A stretch of 64,000 bases of DNA from positions 667,786-731,785 of the forward strand of contig NZ_CABHMS010000003.1 in the NCBI RefSeq assembly GCF_902167635.1. The letters are read 5' to 3'. This document shows positions 1 through 8,736 of this stretch, piece after piece; position 1 is the stretch's first letter, and each line of letters starts with the position of its first letter. The translations under genes were made by a program, and so were the position numbers. The notes beneath the pieces were generated by a model. It saw only the letters and a list, made by a program, of their open reading frames with translations, had not been told where the DNA came from and made no database searches. The stretch is from Chitinophaga vietnamensis. GTDB lineage: Bacteria > Bacteroidota > Bacteroidia > Chitinophagales > Chitinophagaceae.

Positions 1-2
1 AG

Positions 3-1073
3 AAATCCAATATATCCACGGTGCCCGTGCTGGAGAATGATTCCATCGTAGAACTGCGAATGCAATGGTACCGCTACGAAACAAAAAATGAAGATGAGCC
101 GAAAAGCAAGGCACGCCTCAGGATGCTGAAAATAAACCCCGATGGCGCCATCATCCATCTGCCTCAGGAAACAGATAGTTTCGAAGCATTCATGAAACGT
201 TTTCCGGTATTGAAACTGCCGCTCACCATTGATAAAAAGCCTGAAACTGCCACCCTGCGGCCGCTTTCCAAACTTACGCCCTATTATAATTTCGAAGAAT
301 TTATCTTTTACGACAGTCTCAATCTTTATCACTACGGTAAAGTGATCACCAACAATAAAGTACCACTGCTACTATATGCCACAGGGCATATGGAGCAGGA
401 AGAAATGGTGATGGACCCATCTATACAACTGGTATCTTACAATGAAAACGGTAAAGAAGTGAACCGCTGCATTGCCTTTGGCGCTATGGGCGCCGAAGGT
501 TACTACACCGATGTGAAAAGCACGATAATCGCGCCAGACGGCTCTTTCAAACAAGTGGAAGAAGTGGGCGAGCCCGGCGACAATACGCGCGTGACAACGA
601 AAATTTTTACCTGGAACCGTAACACTACCATCGATAATGATGGTAAATTTCATACCATTTATACTTCGCTTCTCCTGTCATCTCCCCAGTTTACAGAAAA
701 AGCATTGAAGATAAAATTGAAAGAGAGAAGGGAGGCAGAAACGCCGCACAGCCCGTACAGCGCAAATTTCAATGAAGATGTGACGCTTATTCCATGGGAG
801 AAACCCTTGTTATTGAAGCTGCACATTTTTCAAAATGAACACGAGCTGCTGGCAGAATTTTTTACGGTAGACAGCAAGGGCAAATTACTGGACCGTTATA
901 CCTTTATCAATACCCTGAAGAAAACGCCCTACGACCAGGTAAAGGCGGGCGACAACGCCGATCACGATGCGACGGCCGACGAGGAAAGCCGCCACCTGCA
1001 AGGGCCAGCGCTCATTCAACTCGCCGACAAACAGCTGGAAGTTACGCCGGATGGCAGGTTCAAGATGAAATAA
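3..1073 (+). CDS. Unidentified protein, 5'-truncated by the window edge
   Basis: The frame is open from the first bases of the window, with no stop before the first possible start (GTG at 21), so the true start probably lies upstream. About 350 residues are visible. They are rich in charged and aromatic residues and in alternating beta-type segments, with no signal peptide, membrane segment or catalytic motif that I recognise. The C-terminal end is strongly acidic, with D/E/A-rich stretches around residues 305-325. The stop lies 28 bases before the acyl-CoA dehydrogenase start, so the two could be co-transcribed. I do not recognise the family and assign no function. That it is coding rests on its length, codon pattern and position. 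Confidence 0.7.
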   Translation, partial: KSNISTVPVLENDSIVELRMQWYRYETKNEDEPKSKARLRMLKINPDGAIIHLPQETDSFEAFMKRFPVLKLPLTIDKKPETATLRPLSKLTPYYNFEEFIFYDSLNLYHYGKVITNNKVPLLLYATGHMEQEEMVMDPSIQLVSYNENGKEVNRCIAFGAMGAEGYYTDVKSTIIAPDGSFKQVEEVGEPGDNTRVTTKIFTWNRNTTIDNDGKFHTIYTSLLLSSPQFTEKALKIKLKERREAETPHSPYSANFNEDVTLIPWEKPLLLKLHIFQNEHELLAEFFTVDSKGKLLDRYTFINTLKKTPYDQVKAGDNADHDATADEESRHLQGPALIQLADKQLEVTPDGRFKMK

Positions 1074-1101
1074 TTCGTACATTCATCTAAAACCATGTAT
1101 T

Positions 1102-2460
1102 ATGTCTGGAACTTTCACCAAGCTGCGGAATGCTTACCAGCTGTTCAAGAGCATTGATTTCAAAATGCTGGCAAAACTCTCCGAAAAAGTAGACCTGCCC
1201 AAAGTGATGGAATCCGTTGCCCATATGGACGAGCAGCAATTGAACGGATTGATGAAGATGTTGAGCAGCAGAGGCAGCAAGAAGAAACTACCACCCATCG
1301 AAGGCGACTTTTACCAGCTGAGCGAAAAGCTGAGCCCGGAAGATCGCGCCCTGCAATTGAAGGTACGGGCCTTCATGGAAAAAGAGATACAACCTATTGT
1401 CAACGAATATTGGCTGAAAGCCGAATTCCCTTTTGAGATCATTCCCAAATTTCGTGAGCTGAACATCTGCGGAGTTACCTATGATGGCTATGGCTGTCCT
1501 AACCGCTCGTATCTCATGGAAGGTATCATTGCCATGGAAATGGCCAGGGTAGATGCTTCCATCGCTACCTTCTTCGGTGTGCAGAGCGGCCTGGCCATGG
1601 GGGCTATCTATCTGCTGGGTTCACAGGCACAGAAAGATGAATGGCTGCCCCGCATGCAGCAGCTGCAAACGATCGGCGCATTCGGGCTAACAGAGCCGGA
1701 AGTAGGCTCCGGTACCGCTGGCGGTCTAACTACTACGGCTAAACGTGAAGGCGATACCTGGATCATCAATGGTCAGAAGAAATGGATCGGCAATGCCACC
1801 TTTGCCGACGTGATCGTGATCTGGGCCAGGGACCTGGATGATAACCAGGTGAAAGGTTTCCTGTTGAGAAAAGATACGCCTGGTTTTTCTGTAGAGAAGA
1901 TGCACGACAAGATGGCCCTGCGCATTGTGCAGAACGGGCTGATCACGATGAAAGATTGCCGTATCGCAGAATCCGACCGTTTGCAGCATGCCAACAATTT
2001 CAAAGATACTTCCCGCGTGCTGCGTATGACCCGCGCCAGCGTGGCCTGGGAGGCTGTAGGCTGCGCCCGCGGCGCTTATGAAAATGCATTGTCGTATACC
2101 CGTAACCGTAAGCAATTCGGTAAGCCTATTGCTTCGTTCCAGTTGATACAGGGGCATCTGGTAGAAATGTTATCCAATCTCACCGCCATGCAAACCATGG
2201 TATACCGCCTCTCTGAAATACAGGACCAGGGCGGCCTGAAAGATGAACATGCTTCGCTGGCGAAAGTATTCTGCACCCTGCGCACCCGCGATGTGGTGAG
2301 CCGCGCCCGGGAAGTGATGGGCGGTAACGGCATCTTGCTGGAATACAATGTAGCCCGCTTTGTAGCCGATGCAGAAGCCATCTACTCATACGAAGGCACC
2401 AAAGAGATCAACTCCCTCATCGTGGGCCGCGCTATCACCGGCGCCAGCGCCTTCGTGTAA
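1102..2460 (+). CDS. Acyl-CoA dehydrogenase, glutaryl-CoA dehydrogenase-like
   Basis: FAD-dependent acyl-CoA dehydrogenase of 452 residues, expected to oxidise an acyl-CoA in the cytoplasm and pass electrons to an electron-transfer flavoprotein. Visible signatures are GLTEPEVGSG and the following W-I-I-N-G-x-K-x-W-I-G-N segment (FAD and substrate binding), a R-x-Q-F-G-K-P motif, and a C-terminal YEGTKEINSL followed by GRAITG. Glu431 of this YEG motif aligns with the catalytic base of the glutaryl-CoA dehydrogenase subgroup, and GRAITGxxAF is typical of that subgroup. The first ~75 residues form an extension of low similarity to the core family. Whether the substrate is glutaryl-CoA cannot be settled by eye. 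Other CoA esters are possible. Confidence 0.88.
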   Translation: MSGTFTKLRNAYQLFKSIDFKMLAKLSEKVDLPKVMESVAHMDEQQLNGLMKMLSSRGSKKKLPPIEGDFYQLSEKLSPEDRALQLKVRAFMEKEIQPIVNEYWLKAEFPFEIIPKFRELNICGVTYDGYGCPNRSYLMEGIIAMEMARVDASIATFFGVQSGLAMGAIYLLGSQAQKDEWLPRMQQLQTIGAFGLTEPEVGSGTAGGLTTTAKREGDTWIINGQKKWIGNATFADVIVIWARDLDDNQVKGFLLRKDTPGFSVEKMHDKMALRIVQNGLITMKDCRIAESDRLQHANNFKDTSRVLRMTRASVAWEAVGCARGAYENALSYTRNRKQFGKPIASFQLIQGHLVEMLSNLTAMQTMVYRLSEIQDQGGLKDEHASLAKVFCTLRTRDVVSRAREVMGGNGILLEYNVARFVADAEAIYSYEGTKEINSLIVGRAITGASAFV

Positions 2461-2498
2461 TCGAAAATTATTCGCTATAATTTCTCTGTTCTTTTTTA

Positions 2499-2506
2499 TA
2501 GATTTG
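2499..2506 (+). promoter_or_regulatory. Bacteroidetes -7 promoter box
   Basis: TAGATTTG matches the Bacteroidetes TAnnTTTG consensus exactly and lies 20 bases before the start of the GDSL-type hydrolase. It sits in an AT-rich gap after the acyl-CoA dehydrogenase stop. The -33 element is weak by eye. Confidence 0.5.
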
Positions 2507-2526
2507 GTCCAGTCTAAATTTCCGTT

Positions 2527-3282
2527 ATGAAACACGCTGACCGTCGTAATTTTTTAAGGAATGTGTCCCTTGGAAGCCTTGCTGCCCTGGCCATTCCGGA
2601 TATCGTATCGGCTGCACTGCCTGCCGATAAATCTAAAAAGATCACCCTGAAAAAAGATTATACCATTCTTTTCCAGGGCGACTCTATCACCGATTCAGGC
2701 CGCAAGCGCGATGCGGACGGCTTCAATAATGGTGGCGCCATGGGCAATGGTTATCCCTTCCTGGCCGCTTCAGATATGCTTTGCTCCCTGGCCGATAAAA
2801 ACCTGAAGATGTATAACCGCGGCGTGAGCGGCAACAAAGTGTACCAGCTGGCAGAACGCTGGGATGCGGACTGTCTCGCTCTCAAGCCGGACGTGCTCAG
2901 CATCTTAATTGGTGTAAATGATTTCTGGCACACGCTTTCCGGTAAATATAACGGCACTGTCAAAACTTATCACGATGATTTCGACAAGCTGCTGGACCGC
3001 ACGAAGCAACAGCTGCCGGATGTGCAGCTCATCATCGGCGAACCTTTTGCTGTAAAAGGCGTGCACGCCGTTGACGACAAATGGTATCCCACTTTCAACG
3101 ACTACCGCGCTGCCGCCCGGGAAATGGCCAACAAGTACAAGGCCATCTTTATTCCCTACCAGGACGTTTTCGACAAAGCACAACAAACCGCTCCCGGCTC
3201 CTACTGGACCGGCGACGGCGTACACCCCTCCATGGCTGGCGCCCGCCTGATGGCAGAGGCCTGGCTGAAGAGTGTGAAGTGA
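2527..3282 (+). CDS. Exported SGNH/GDSL-family esterase
   Basis: Serine esterase or lipase of the SGNH fold, 251 residues. The N-terminus has a twin-arginine-like signal (DRRNFLRN, then a hydrophobic stretch to about residue 30), so a folded export route to the periplasm is likely. Block I is QGDSITD with nucleophile Ser53. Block III is GVND, and block V is DGVHP with Asp230 and His233 completing the triad. Such enzymes in this phylum often deacetylate plant polysaccharides, but the substrate here is inferred only. It has its own -7 box. Its stop is followed within seven bases by a 189-bp perfect palindrome that separates it from the next hydrolase gene. Confidence 0.85.
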   Translation: MKHADRRNFLRNVSLGSLAALAIPDIVSAALPADKSKKITLKKDYTILFQGDSITDSGRKRDADGFNNGGAMGNGYPFLAASDMLCSLADKNLKMYNRGVSGNKVYQLAERWDADCLALKPDVLSILIGVNDFWHTLSGKYNGTVKTYHDDFDKLLDRTKQQLPDVQLIIGEPFAVKGVHAVDDKWYPTFNDYRAAAREMANKYKAIFIPYQDVFDKAQQTAPGSYWTGDGVHPSMAGARLMAEAWLKSVK

Positions 3283-3288
3283 TTTACG

Positions 3289-3477
3289 CGAAGGTTGTCT
3301 TTGCTCAGGATTATTTTGATTAAAAGGATTACCATGATTTTTTTTGCAGGATCAATAAGGATTAAGAAAGGATTCGCGGAGATCTACCCGAAGATATCTT
3401 TTAATCCTTATTGATCCTGCAAAAAAAATCATGGTAATCCTTTTAATCAAAATAATCCTGAGCAAAGACAACCTTCG
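3289..3477. repeat. Long palindromic intergenic repeat, family A copy 1
   Basis: Two perfectly complementary 77-base arms (3289-3365 and 3401-3477) surround a 35-base centre. The outer ends read CGAAGGTTGTCT and AGACAACCTTCG. The left end starts seven bases after the stop of the esterase gene. The same outer sequence recurs at 56969-57149 and at 63889 to the window end. There is no ORF or transposase. The transcript would form a very stable hairpin on either strand, so it could end transcription or protect 3' ends. Confidence 0.92.
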
Positions 3478-3493
3478 ATTATACCTAATTGAC

Positions 3494-4327
3494 ATGAAAC
3501 ACATAATCATCTTTTTAATGATACTTGGTATCTCTCCGCAGTTGCGGGCGCAGCAACATGAGAACATTTATCTGTGGCCGGGTAAGGGCCGCCAGGCGCC
3601 GGAGCTGTCGCCGGATACCAGCCATCATGTAAGGCGGATCAAGGAAGTGAAAGACGCTTTCATGACCGTATATCCGTGTACCTTACCCGGGAAGAAAAAG
3701 GAAGCGGTAGTGGTATGCCCCGGCGGAGGATACAATATACTGGCGATCGACCTGGAAGGAGAGGAGATTGCAGAATGGCTTAACGGTCTTGGCTATACGG
3801 CATTTGTGTTAAACTACCGGGTGCCGCAGCAGCAAGCTGGCGCATTGGAAGATGTACAGCGTGCGATCCGCCTGGTGCGCCAGGGCGCCGCCAATTGGGG
3901 TATCGACCCGGAAAAGGTAGGACTGATCGGCTTTTCGGCCGGCGGGAGTTTGAGCGCACGCGCCGCTACCAGGTATAACGTTCAAGCCTATACGCCGGTG
4001 GATAAAGCGGATACGCTGTCGTGCAAGCCCGCCTTTGCCATGTTGATCTATCCCGCTTACCTCGACCAGGGCCCTGCTAATACTTTGACACCTGAATTAA
4101 CTCTGAGCGCAGATACACCGCCGATGTTCCTTTTTGCTACCAGCGATGATCCATATGGTAACAGCGCCCTGGTGATGGCTGCTGCGCTGCGTCGCGCGAA
4201 GGTGCCGGTGGAACTGCATTTCTATAACAGCGGTGGTCATGGTTATGGCCTGCGTGCAGGCAACAGCGCTGCGGCTGCATGGCCCTTGCTGGCGGCCAGC
4301 TGGTTGAAACAACTGCATCTTAAATAA
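3494..4327 (+). CDS. Secreted alpha/beta-hydrolase, carbohydrate acetylesterase-like
   Basis: Alpha/beta-hydrolase of 277 residues with a signal peptide (MKHIIIFLMILGISPQLRAQ). An in-frame start at 3431 lies inside the preceding palindrome and would hide this signal, so 3494 is preferred. The oxyanion-hole motif is CPGGGY (residues 75-80), the nucleophile elbow is GFSAGG with Ser148, and the acid and base are probably Asp218/219 (ATSDDP) and His249 (GGHGYG). This arrangement is typical of the esterase/lipase group that includes acetyl-xylan esterase-like proteins. It is the second hydrolase after the GDSL enzyme, and both could act on acetylated glycans. The palindrome between them argues for separate transcripts. 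Confidence 0.83.
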   Translation: MKHIIIFLMILGISPQLRAQQHENIYLWPGKGRQAPELSPDTSHHVRRIKEVKDAFMTVYPCTLPGKKKEAVVVCPGGGYNILAIDLEGEEIAEWLNGLGYTAFVLNYRVPQQQAGALEDVQRAIRLVRQGAANWGIDPEKVGLIGFSAGGSLSARAATRYNVQAYTPVDKADTLSCKPAFAMLIYPAYLDQGPANTLTPELTLSADTPPMFLFATSDDPYGNSALVMAAALRRAKVPVELHFYNSGGHGYGLRAGNSAAAAWPLLAASWLKQLHLK

Positions 4328-4431
4328 GAACAGATCAGCGTCATTTTACCACTGGTACCGCCATTCCGCCATCCATGCGGATCAGGGAAATTATAACAAA
4401 TCATTATTTCCTTTTCGAGTAAATATTTCTA

Positions 4432-4439
4432 TAAATTTG
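4432..4439 (+). promoter_or_regulatory. Bacteroidetes -7 promoter box
   Basis: TAAATTTG matches TAnnTTTG and lies 35 bases before the SPFH-domain gene, in an AT-rich gap, giving a short leader. An upstream TTTC/TTTTCG stretch could serve as a poor -33 element. Confidence 0.5.
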
Positions 4440-4474
4440 GCAGTGAAATTTAGCTATTCTTAAAATCTGTCATT

Positions 4475-5584
4475 ATGGGAATATTTGATAAACTCAGGAA
4501 TGAATTTATTGACATCATTGAATGGACCGACCCGTCCGCAGACACCATTGTGTGGAAGTTTCCCCGTTACCAGAATGAAATAAAAATGAATGCCAAGCTC
4601 ACGGTACGTGAATCGCAGGTGGCAATTTTTATGAATGAAGGTAAGATCGCTGATGTATTTCAGCCTGGCATGTATACCCTCACCACGCAGAATATGCCCA
4701 TCCTCACTACCTTACAAGGATGGAAATATGGTTTCAATAGTCCTTTCAAAGCGGATGTGTTTTTTGTGAGCACCCGCCAGTTCACCAATCAGAAATGGGG
4801 TACCAAAAACCCGGTGATGCTGCGTGATGCAGAGTTTGGCCCCCTTCGCCTGCGCGCTTTCGGCAGCTATGCTTTCCGTGTGAAAGATGGCGCTACTTTC
4901 CTGAAAGAGATCGCCGCTACCAACCCGGAATATACCGTAGATGGTATCAATGAACAGCTGCGCAACCTCGCCGTATCGCGTGGTATGGACGCTATCGCGG
5001 AAGCGAAGATCCCGGTGCTGGACCTCGCCGCCAAATACGATGAAGTATCGGCGCTGATCACGGATAAGATACGTCCTGAATTTAATGAGCTGGGACTTGA
5101 ACTGACCAAGTTCCTCATCGAAAATATTTCACTGCCGCCAGAAGTGGAAGCCGCGCTGGACAAGCGCAGCAGCATGGGCATCGTAGGCAACCTCGGTGCA
5201 TATGCACAGTTCCAGGCGGCCAACGCCATGGAGAAGGCCGCCGAAAATCCCGGTGGTGGCGGTCTCGCAGCCGCGGGCCTCGGCGCCGGTATGGGCGCCG
5301 CCATGATGGGACAGGTAGGTAATGTATTTCAGAACAACCAGGTAACACCGAATGCCGGCGCCGGCGCACCGCCGCCTTTGCCCGTGGCAACGCCTTTCTA
5401 CGTAGCCATTGATGGCAAACAGGCCGGCCCTTTTGATATGGATCAACTCCGCCAACTCGCTGCTGCCGGCAGTTTGCAAGGCACTACCCTGGTATGGAAA
5501 ACCGGTATGCCCGCCTGGTCAGCCGCATCTACCGTACCCGAACTTGCACCAATACTCGCCACCATACCACCGCCATTAATTTAG
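4475..5584 (+). CDS. SPFH-domain protein with C-terminal GYF_2 domain
   Basis: Protein of 369 residues. The first ~250 residues resemble the SPFH (band 7) family member often called virion core or YdjI-like: it opens with an FDKLRNEFIDIIEW segment, then a beta-rich core and the helix around EVEAALDKRSSMGIVGN. A Gly/Ala/Pro-rich linker (about 255-305) leads to a GYF_2-type domain (about 306-360; YVAIDGKQAGPF, then a W-K-x-G-M-x-x-W motif). It has no signal peptide, so it probably assembles on the inner face of the membrane. The next gene, beyond a palindrome, encodes a zinc-ribbon membrane protein. This pairing suggests a shared membrane-associated function, but the function is unknown. Confidence 0.8.
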   Translation: MGIFDKLRNEFIDIIEWTDPSADTIVWKFPRYQNEIKMNAKLTVRESQVAIFMNEGKIADVFQPGMYTLTTQNMPILTTLQGWKYGFNSPFKADVFFVSTRQFTNQKWGTKNPVMLRDAEFGPLRLRAFGSYAFRVKDGATFLKEIAATNPEYTVDGINEQLRNLAVSRGMDAIAEAKIPVLDLAAKYDEVSALITDKIRPEFNELGLELTKFLIENISLPPEVEAALDKRSSMGIVGNLGAYAQFQAANAMEKAAENPGGGGLAAAGLGAGMGAAMMGQVGNVFQNNQVTPNAGAGAPPPLPVATPFYVAIDGKQAGPFDMDQLRQLAAAGSLQGTTLVWKTGMPAWSAASTVPELAPILATIPPPLI

Positions 5585-5592
5585 ATATTTGT

Positions 5593-5771
5593 TTATTTGA
5601 TTATTTGGATATTGGATTTAGGGATTTAAGAATTTAGGAATTTATGGATTTACGGATTTAAGAATTTATTGTCGATCCGTAAATCCCTAAATTCTTAAAT
5701 CAATAAATTCCTAAATTCTTAAATCCGTAAATCAAAAAATCCCTAAATCCAATATCCAAATAATCAAATAA
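5593..5771. repeat. Long palindromic intergenic repeat, family C copy 1
   Basis: An AT-rich palindrome. The left end TTATTTGATTATTTGG is matched by CCAAATAATCAAATAA at the right end, and the arms are built from variants of the octamer GGATTTAA/TTTACGGA. It starts nine bases after the stop of the SPFH gene. Related copies lie at 22087, 37092 and 40137. It has no coding capacity. Confidence 0.85.
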
Positions 5772-5801
5772 CCAAATAAAAAAATACCCAAATGTTCCCC
5801 T

Positions 5802-6932
5802 ATGTCTTTTGAGGAGAAAACCAGTGAGACGGTCAACTCACTAAAATGCCAGAACTGCGGAGCGCTGCTGCATTATGCGCCAGGTACGAACAGCCTGCGT
5901 TGTGAATATTGCGGTACCGTTAATGTGATTGAAGATACTGCGCAAACACCCGCTGCCATTCATTCTTTTGATTACAATGAATTTATTCATGCAGAAGAGT
6001 CGCATACCAGCGCCACGCAGGAAGCGGTAGTGGTGAAATGTACCAACTGTGGTGCGGCTACTACTTTGCCTCCTAACGTTACAGCAGATGCATGCCCTTT
6101 CTGCGCATCGCCGCTTGTAGTGGACCATGCGAAAACCACTACAATGTTGCAGCCGCACTATGTGCTTCCCTTTGTGGTGAAAGACAATGAAGCATTGCAG
6201 TACTTCCGCAGCTGGATGAGCAAGCTCTGGTTTGCACCATCGGACCTCGTGAAGAAAGTGAAAGATGGTTCATCGCAACAGCTGAAGGGCGTGTATCTTC
6301 CGCATTGGAGCTATGATACCAATACCAGCACCGATTATCGTGGGCAGCGCGGCGAATATTATTGGGTCACCGAAACATATGAAGAAGAAGTAGATGGCCG
6401 TACCGAAGTGCGTACGCGCGAAGTGCGGCATACTGCCTGGTATCCTGCTGCCGGAACCGTGTTCAACCAGTTCCAGGATGTGTTGGTATCGGCGAGCCCT
6501 TCACTGCCGCAAAAGATGGCGCAGGTAATTGAGCCCTGGAAGCTGGAACAGCTGAAAGCCTACGACGGCCGGTATCTCAGCGGTTTCCGGGCAGAGCTGT
6601 ACCAAACGGATGCCAAGCAAGGCCTTACCATTGCTAAACGCAGGATGGACCCGGAGATTCGTTCAGAAATCTGCGGAGATATCGGCGGTGATGAACAAGT
6701 GATCGATGATTATGATGTTGCTTATAATGATCTTGCCCTGAAATATCTGCTGCTGCCTGTGTGGATCAGCGCCTACAAGTATGATGGCAAAGTGTATCAT
6801 TTCGTTGTCAATGCCAGCACCGGCGAAGTGGCCGGCGATCGCCCCTACAGCTGGATCAAGATCGCAGGCCTGGTGATTTCGATCATCCTGATTGTGGTGT
6901 TATTGTACCAGTTATTTGCCCATCAACATTAG
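5802..6932 (+). CDS. Double zinc-ribbon protein with a C-terminal membrane anchor
   Basis: Protein of 376 residues. Two zinc ribbons open it: Cys16/Cys19 with Cys34/Cys37, and Cys80/Cys83 with Cys98/Cys101 (CQNCG, CEYCG, CTNCG and CPFC). A large soluble region with W-rich segments follows, and a hydrophobic span near residues 347-370 ends the protein, predicting a tail-type inner-membrane anchor. The layout matches TFIIB-type zinc-ribbon proteins of unknown function found next to SPFH/GYF proteins. The order here (SPFH then zinc ribbon, same strand) supports a common complex. No enzymatic motif is seen, and a DNA-binding role should not be assumed from the ribbons alone. Confidence 0.8.
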   Translation: MSFEEKTSETVNSLKCQNCGALLHYAPGTNSLRCEYCGTVNVIEDTAQTPAAIHSFDYNEFIHAEESHTSATQEAVVVKCTNCGAATTLPPNVTADACPFCASPLVVDHAKTTTMLQPHYVLPFVVKDNEALQYFRSWMSKLWFAPSDLVKKVKDGSSQQLKGVYLPHWSYDTNTSTDYRGQRGEYYWVTETYEEEVDGRTEVRTREVRHTAWYPAAGTVFNQFQDVLVSASPSLPQKMAQVIEPWKLEQLKAYDGRYLSGFRAELYQTDAKQGLTIAKRRMDPEIRSEICGDIGGDEQVIDDYDVAYNDLALKYLLLPVWISAYKYDGKVYHFVVNASTGEVAGDRPYSWIKIAGLVISIILIVVLLYQLFAHQH

Positions 6933-6935
6933 TCA

Positions 6936-7105
6936 GAACCAGGATTAAACGGATTGATAAGATTTTCCTGATTTAACGAGAAGATTAACAGTGGCGGATT
7001 TACGCGAAGAAGCCCTTGAAGCGCTCAAAGCGCTTCAAGGGCTTGAACCTTGTTGATCTTCGCGTTAAATCAGGAAAATCTTATCAATCCGTTTAATCTT
7101 GGTTC
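6936..7105. repeat. Long palindromic intergenic repeat, family B copy 1
   Basis: The outer arms (GAACCAGGATTAAACGGATT at the left, its near-complement at the right) run for about 50 bases. They enclose a second hairpin at 7011-7042, made of AGCCCTTGAAGCGCT and its complement. The repeat begins three bases after the stop of the zinc-ribbon gene. A second copy with the same central hairpin is at 62056-62226. Confidence 0.9.
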
Positions 7106-7152
7106 TCTTTTTGTGGTCCATCCCTGTATTCATCACCCAAAAAATTTTAACC

Positions 7153-7722
7153 ATGAAAAACCGTATTTCGCTTACTGCTGGCTGTTTGGGCCTGCTATTA
7201 ACCATCTCTTGCGGTAATGCGCCGAAGCGTCATGAAGCCACAGACAGTGCGCAAAAGATCAATGAAGTGGTGAAGCCGGTGGATGAAAAATCGTCGGGCT
7301 TTGCGGTGGAAGCTGCTAATGGCGGTATGATGGAAGTAGCCATGGGTACGCTTGCACAGGAGAAAGCGCAGAACAAGCGCGTGAAGGATTTTGGTATTAT
7401 GATGGTCAATGACCACTCCAAGGCAAATGATGAACTGAAAGAGCTCGCCGGCCACAAAGGTATTACCCTGCCTGCTTCCGTTGATCCTGCTGAGCAGAAA
7501 CATATCGATGAATTAAGTAAGAAAACGGGAAAGGATTTCGATAAAGCTTATATCGATATGATGGTAGATGATCATAATAAAGATGTGAAAGCCTTTGAAG
7601 ATGCGGCGGGCAACTTGCCGGATATGGACGTGAAAGCCTTTGCCAGCAAGACTTTACCGGTATTGAAAGTGCACCAGGATTCCGCGAAGGCGATCAAGGA
7701 AGCGTTGAAGAAAATGAAATAG
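7153..7722 (+). CDS. DUF4142 lipoprotein
   Basis: Predicted lipoprotein of 189 residues (lipobox LTISC near residues 16-20). The body is helical and matches the ferritin-like DUF4142 pattern: repeated M-M-V-x-D-H segments (IMMVNDHSKANDELKELA and YIDMMVDDHNKDVKAFEDAA), with acidic and His residues spaced as in four-helix bundles. The family is periplasmic or outer-membrane-linked and of unclear role. Metal binding is often suggested. An in-frame start at 7099 lies at the edge of the preceding repeat and lacks a signal sequence, so 7153 is chosen. It converges with the YeeE/YedE pair, leaving only four bases between the stops. Confidence 0.85.
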   Translation: MKNRISLTAGCLGLLLTISCGNAPKRHEATDSAQKINEVVKPVDEKSSGFAVEAANGGMMEVAMGTLAQEKAQNKRVKDFGIMMVNDHSKANDELKELAGHKGITLPASVDPAEQKHIDELSKKTGKDFDKAYIDMMVDDHNKDVKAFEDAAGNLPDMDVKAFASKTLPVLKVHQDSAKAIKEALKKMK

Positions 7723-7726
7723 CCGT

Positions 7727-8137
7727 TTAGTGCGGGAGCTTTTCTTTGATGGCGCCATATACCCATGTGCCGGCGATAGCACTCAGCAAAGTAATGACTA
7801 CGATGGTGAAGCCACTGCCGATCTGTGCGAACAGCGGTCCGGGGCAAGCCCCGGTGATGGCCCATCCCAGGCCAAAGATCAGTCCGCCGAATACCTGGCC
7901 TTTGCTGAATGTTTTAGGCGCAATGCTGATTGGTTCCCCGCCAAAAGTTTTGATGCGGAACCGCTTGATGACCTGCACGGAAATGATGCCGGTGATCACC
8001 GCTGTACCAATCACGCCGTACATATGGAAGGAGCTAAGTTGGAACATCTCCTGTATTCTGAACCAGCTGATTACTTGTGATTTGACCAGTATGATACCGA
8101 AGAAAACGCCTGCCAGCAAGTATTTGAAGTTTTTCAT
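7727..8137 (-). CDS. YeeE/YedE-family membrane protein, half 2
   Basis: Membrane protein of 136 residues with about four spans and the motif TGACPGPLF, whose Cys98 is the conserved cysteine of YeeE/YedE (TsuA-like) sulfur-compound transporters. The ATG at 8137 starts five bases after the stop of the upstream half. Longer in-frame starts would overlap that gene. Together the two genes correspond to the two halves of a full-length YeeE protein, so a heteromeric thiosulfate or related sulfur importer in the inner membrane is likely. The substrate is inferred from the family. Confidence 0.82.
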   Translation of the reverse strand: MKNFKYLLAGVFFGIILVKSQVISWFRIQEMFQLSSFHMYGVIGTAVITGIISVQVIKRFRIKTFGGEPISIAPKTFSKGQVFGGLIFGLGWAITGACPGPLFAQIGSGFTIVVITLLSAIAGTWVYGAIKEKLPH

Positions 8138-8142
8138 GAAGA

Positions 8143-8718
8143 TCAGTTGAAGCATTTGAACAAGAATGGCAGGATAACATTGGCGCAGAGAAATCCGCCT
8201 GCCAGAAAACAAATAGTAGCTACCAGCGAGGGCCATTGCAGGTTGGAAAGGCCCATGATGGAATGCCCTGAGGTGCATCCGCCGGCATAGCGGGTGCCAA
8301 AGCCCACCAGGAAACCGCCAATTACAAAGAACACCAGTCCTTTCCACGTAAAGAGATTTGCCCAGCTGAATATTTCGGGTGGCAGCAATGCGCTGTAGTC
8401 GTGCACGCCATAGGCGGCGAGGCGCTGTTGTGTGGCGGCGGCTACCTGCACTGGTTCGGGATCACGCAGCAGTGTGCCCGCGATCAGGCCACCGATCGCG
8501 ATGCCGGCAACAAAGAAGAGGTTCCAGGATTCTTTCTTCCAGTCGTAACGGAAGAAAGATACCTGGCCTGGAAAGCAGGCGGCACAGATATGGCGCAAAG
8601 AGGAAGAGATACCAAATGCCTTGTTGCCCAGCAGGAGTAGCAGGGGCACGGTGAGGCCAATCAGAAAACCTGCAACAGCCCAATGCCAGGGCTGTTGCAG
8701 GAAAGAAAGTATTTGCAT
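8143..8718 (-). CDS. YeeE/YedE-family membrane protein, half 1
   Basis: Membrane protein of 191 residues, first gene of the split YeeE/YedE pair. The signature [14 protein letters not shown] contains conserved Cys148, which in the family passes the sulfur compound through the channel. Two more cysteines (CAAC, residues 45-48) lie near the first loop. The second half follows on the same strand after a five-base gap. The pair heads toward, and may share a transcript with, a redox cluster upstream (GNAT, CDGSH, OsmC). That setting fits use or detoxification of reactive sulfur species. This last point is inference. Confidence 0.83.
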   Translation of the reverse strand: MQILSFLQQPWHWAVAGFLIGLTVPLLLLLGNKAFGISSSLRHICAACFPGQVSFFRYDWKKESWNLFFVAGIAIGGLIAGTLLRDPEPVQVAAATQQRLAAYGVHDYSALLPPEIFSWANLFTWKGLVFFVIGGFLVGFGTRYAGGCTSGHSIMGLSNLQWPSLVATICFLAGGFLCANVILPFLFKCFN

Positions 8719-8736
8719 ATAAAAATGTTATCGGTA

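Noticed and set aside
3289-3477. Insertion sequence or MITE with target duplication
   Set aside because: No transposase and no convincing direct repeat at the edges of the three family A copies; placement behind stop codons suggests another origin. Not excluded, but unsupported.
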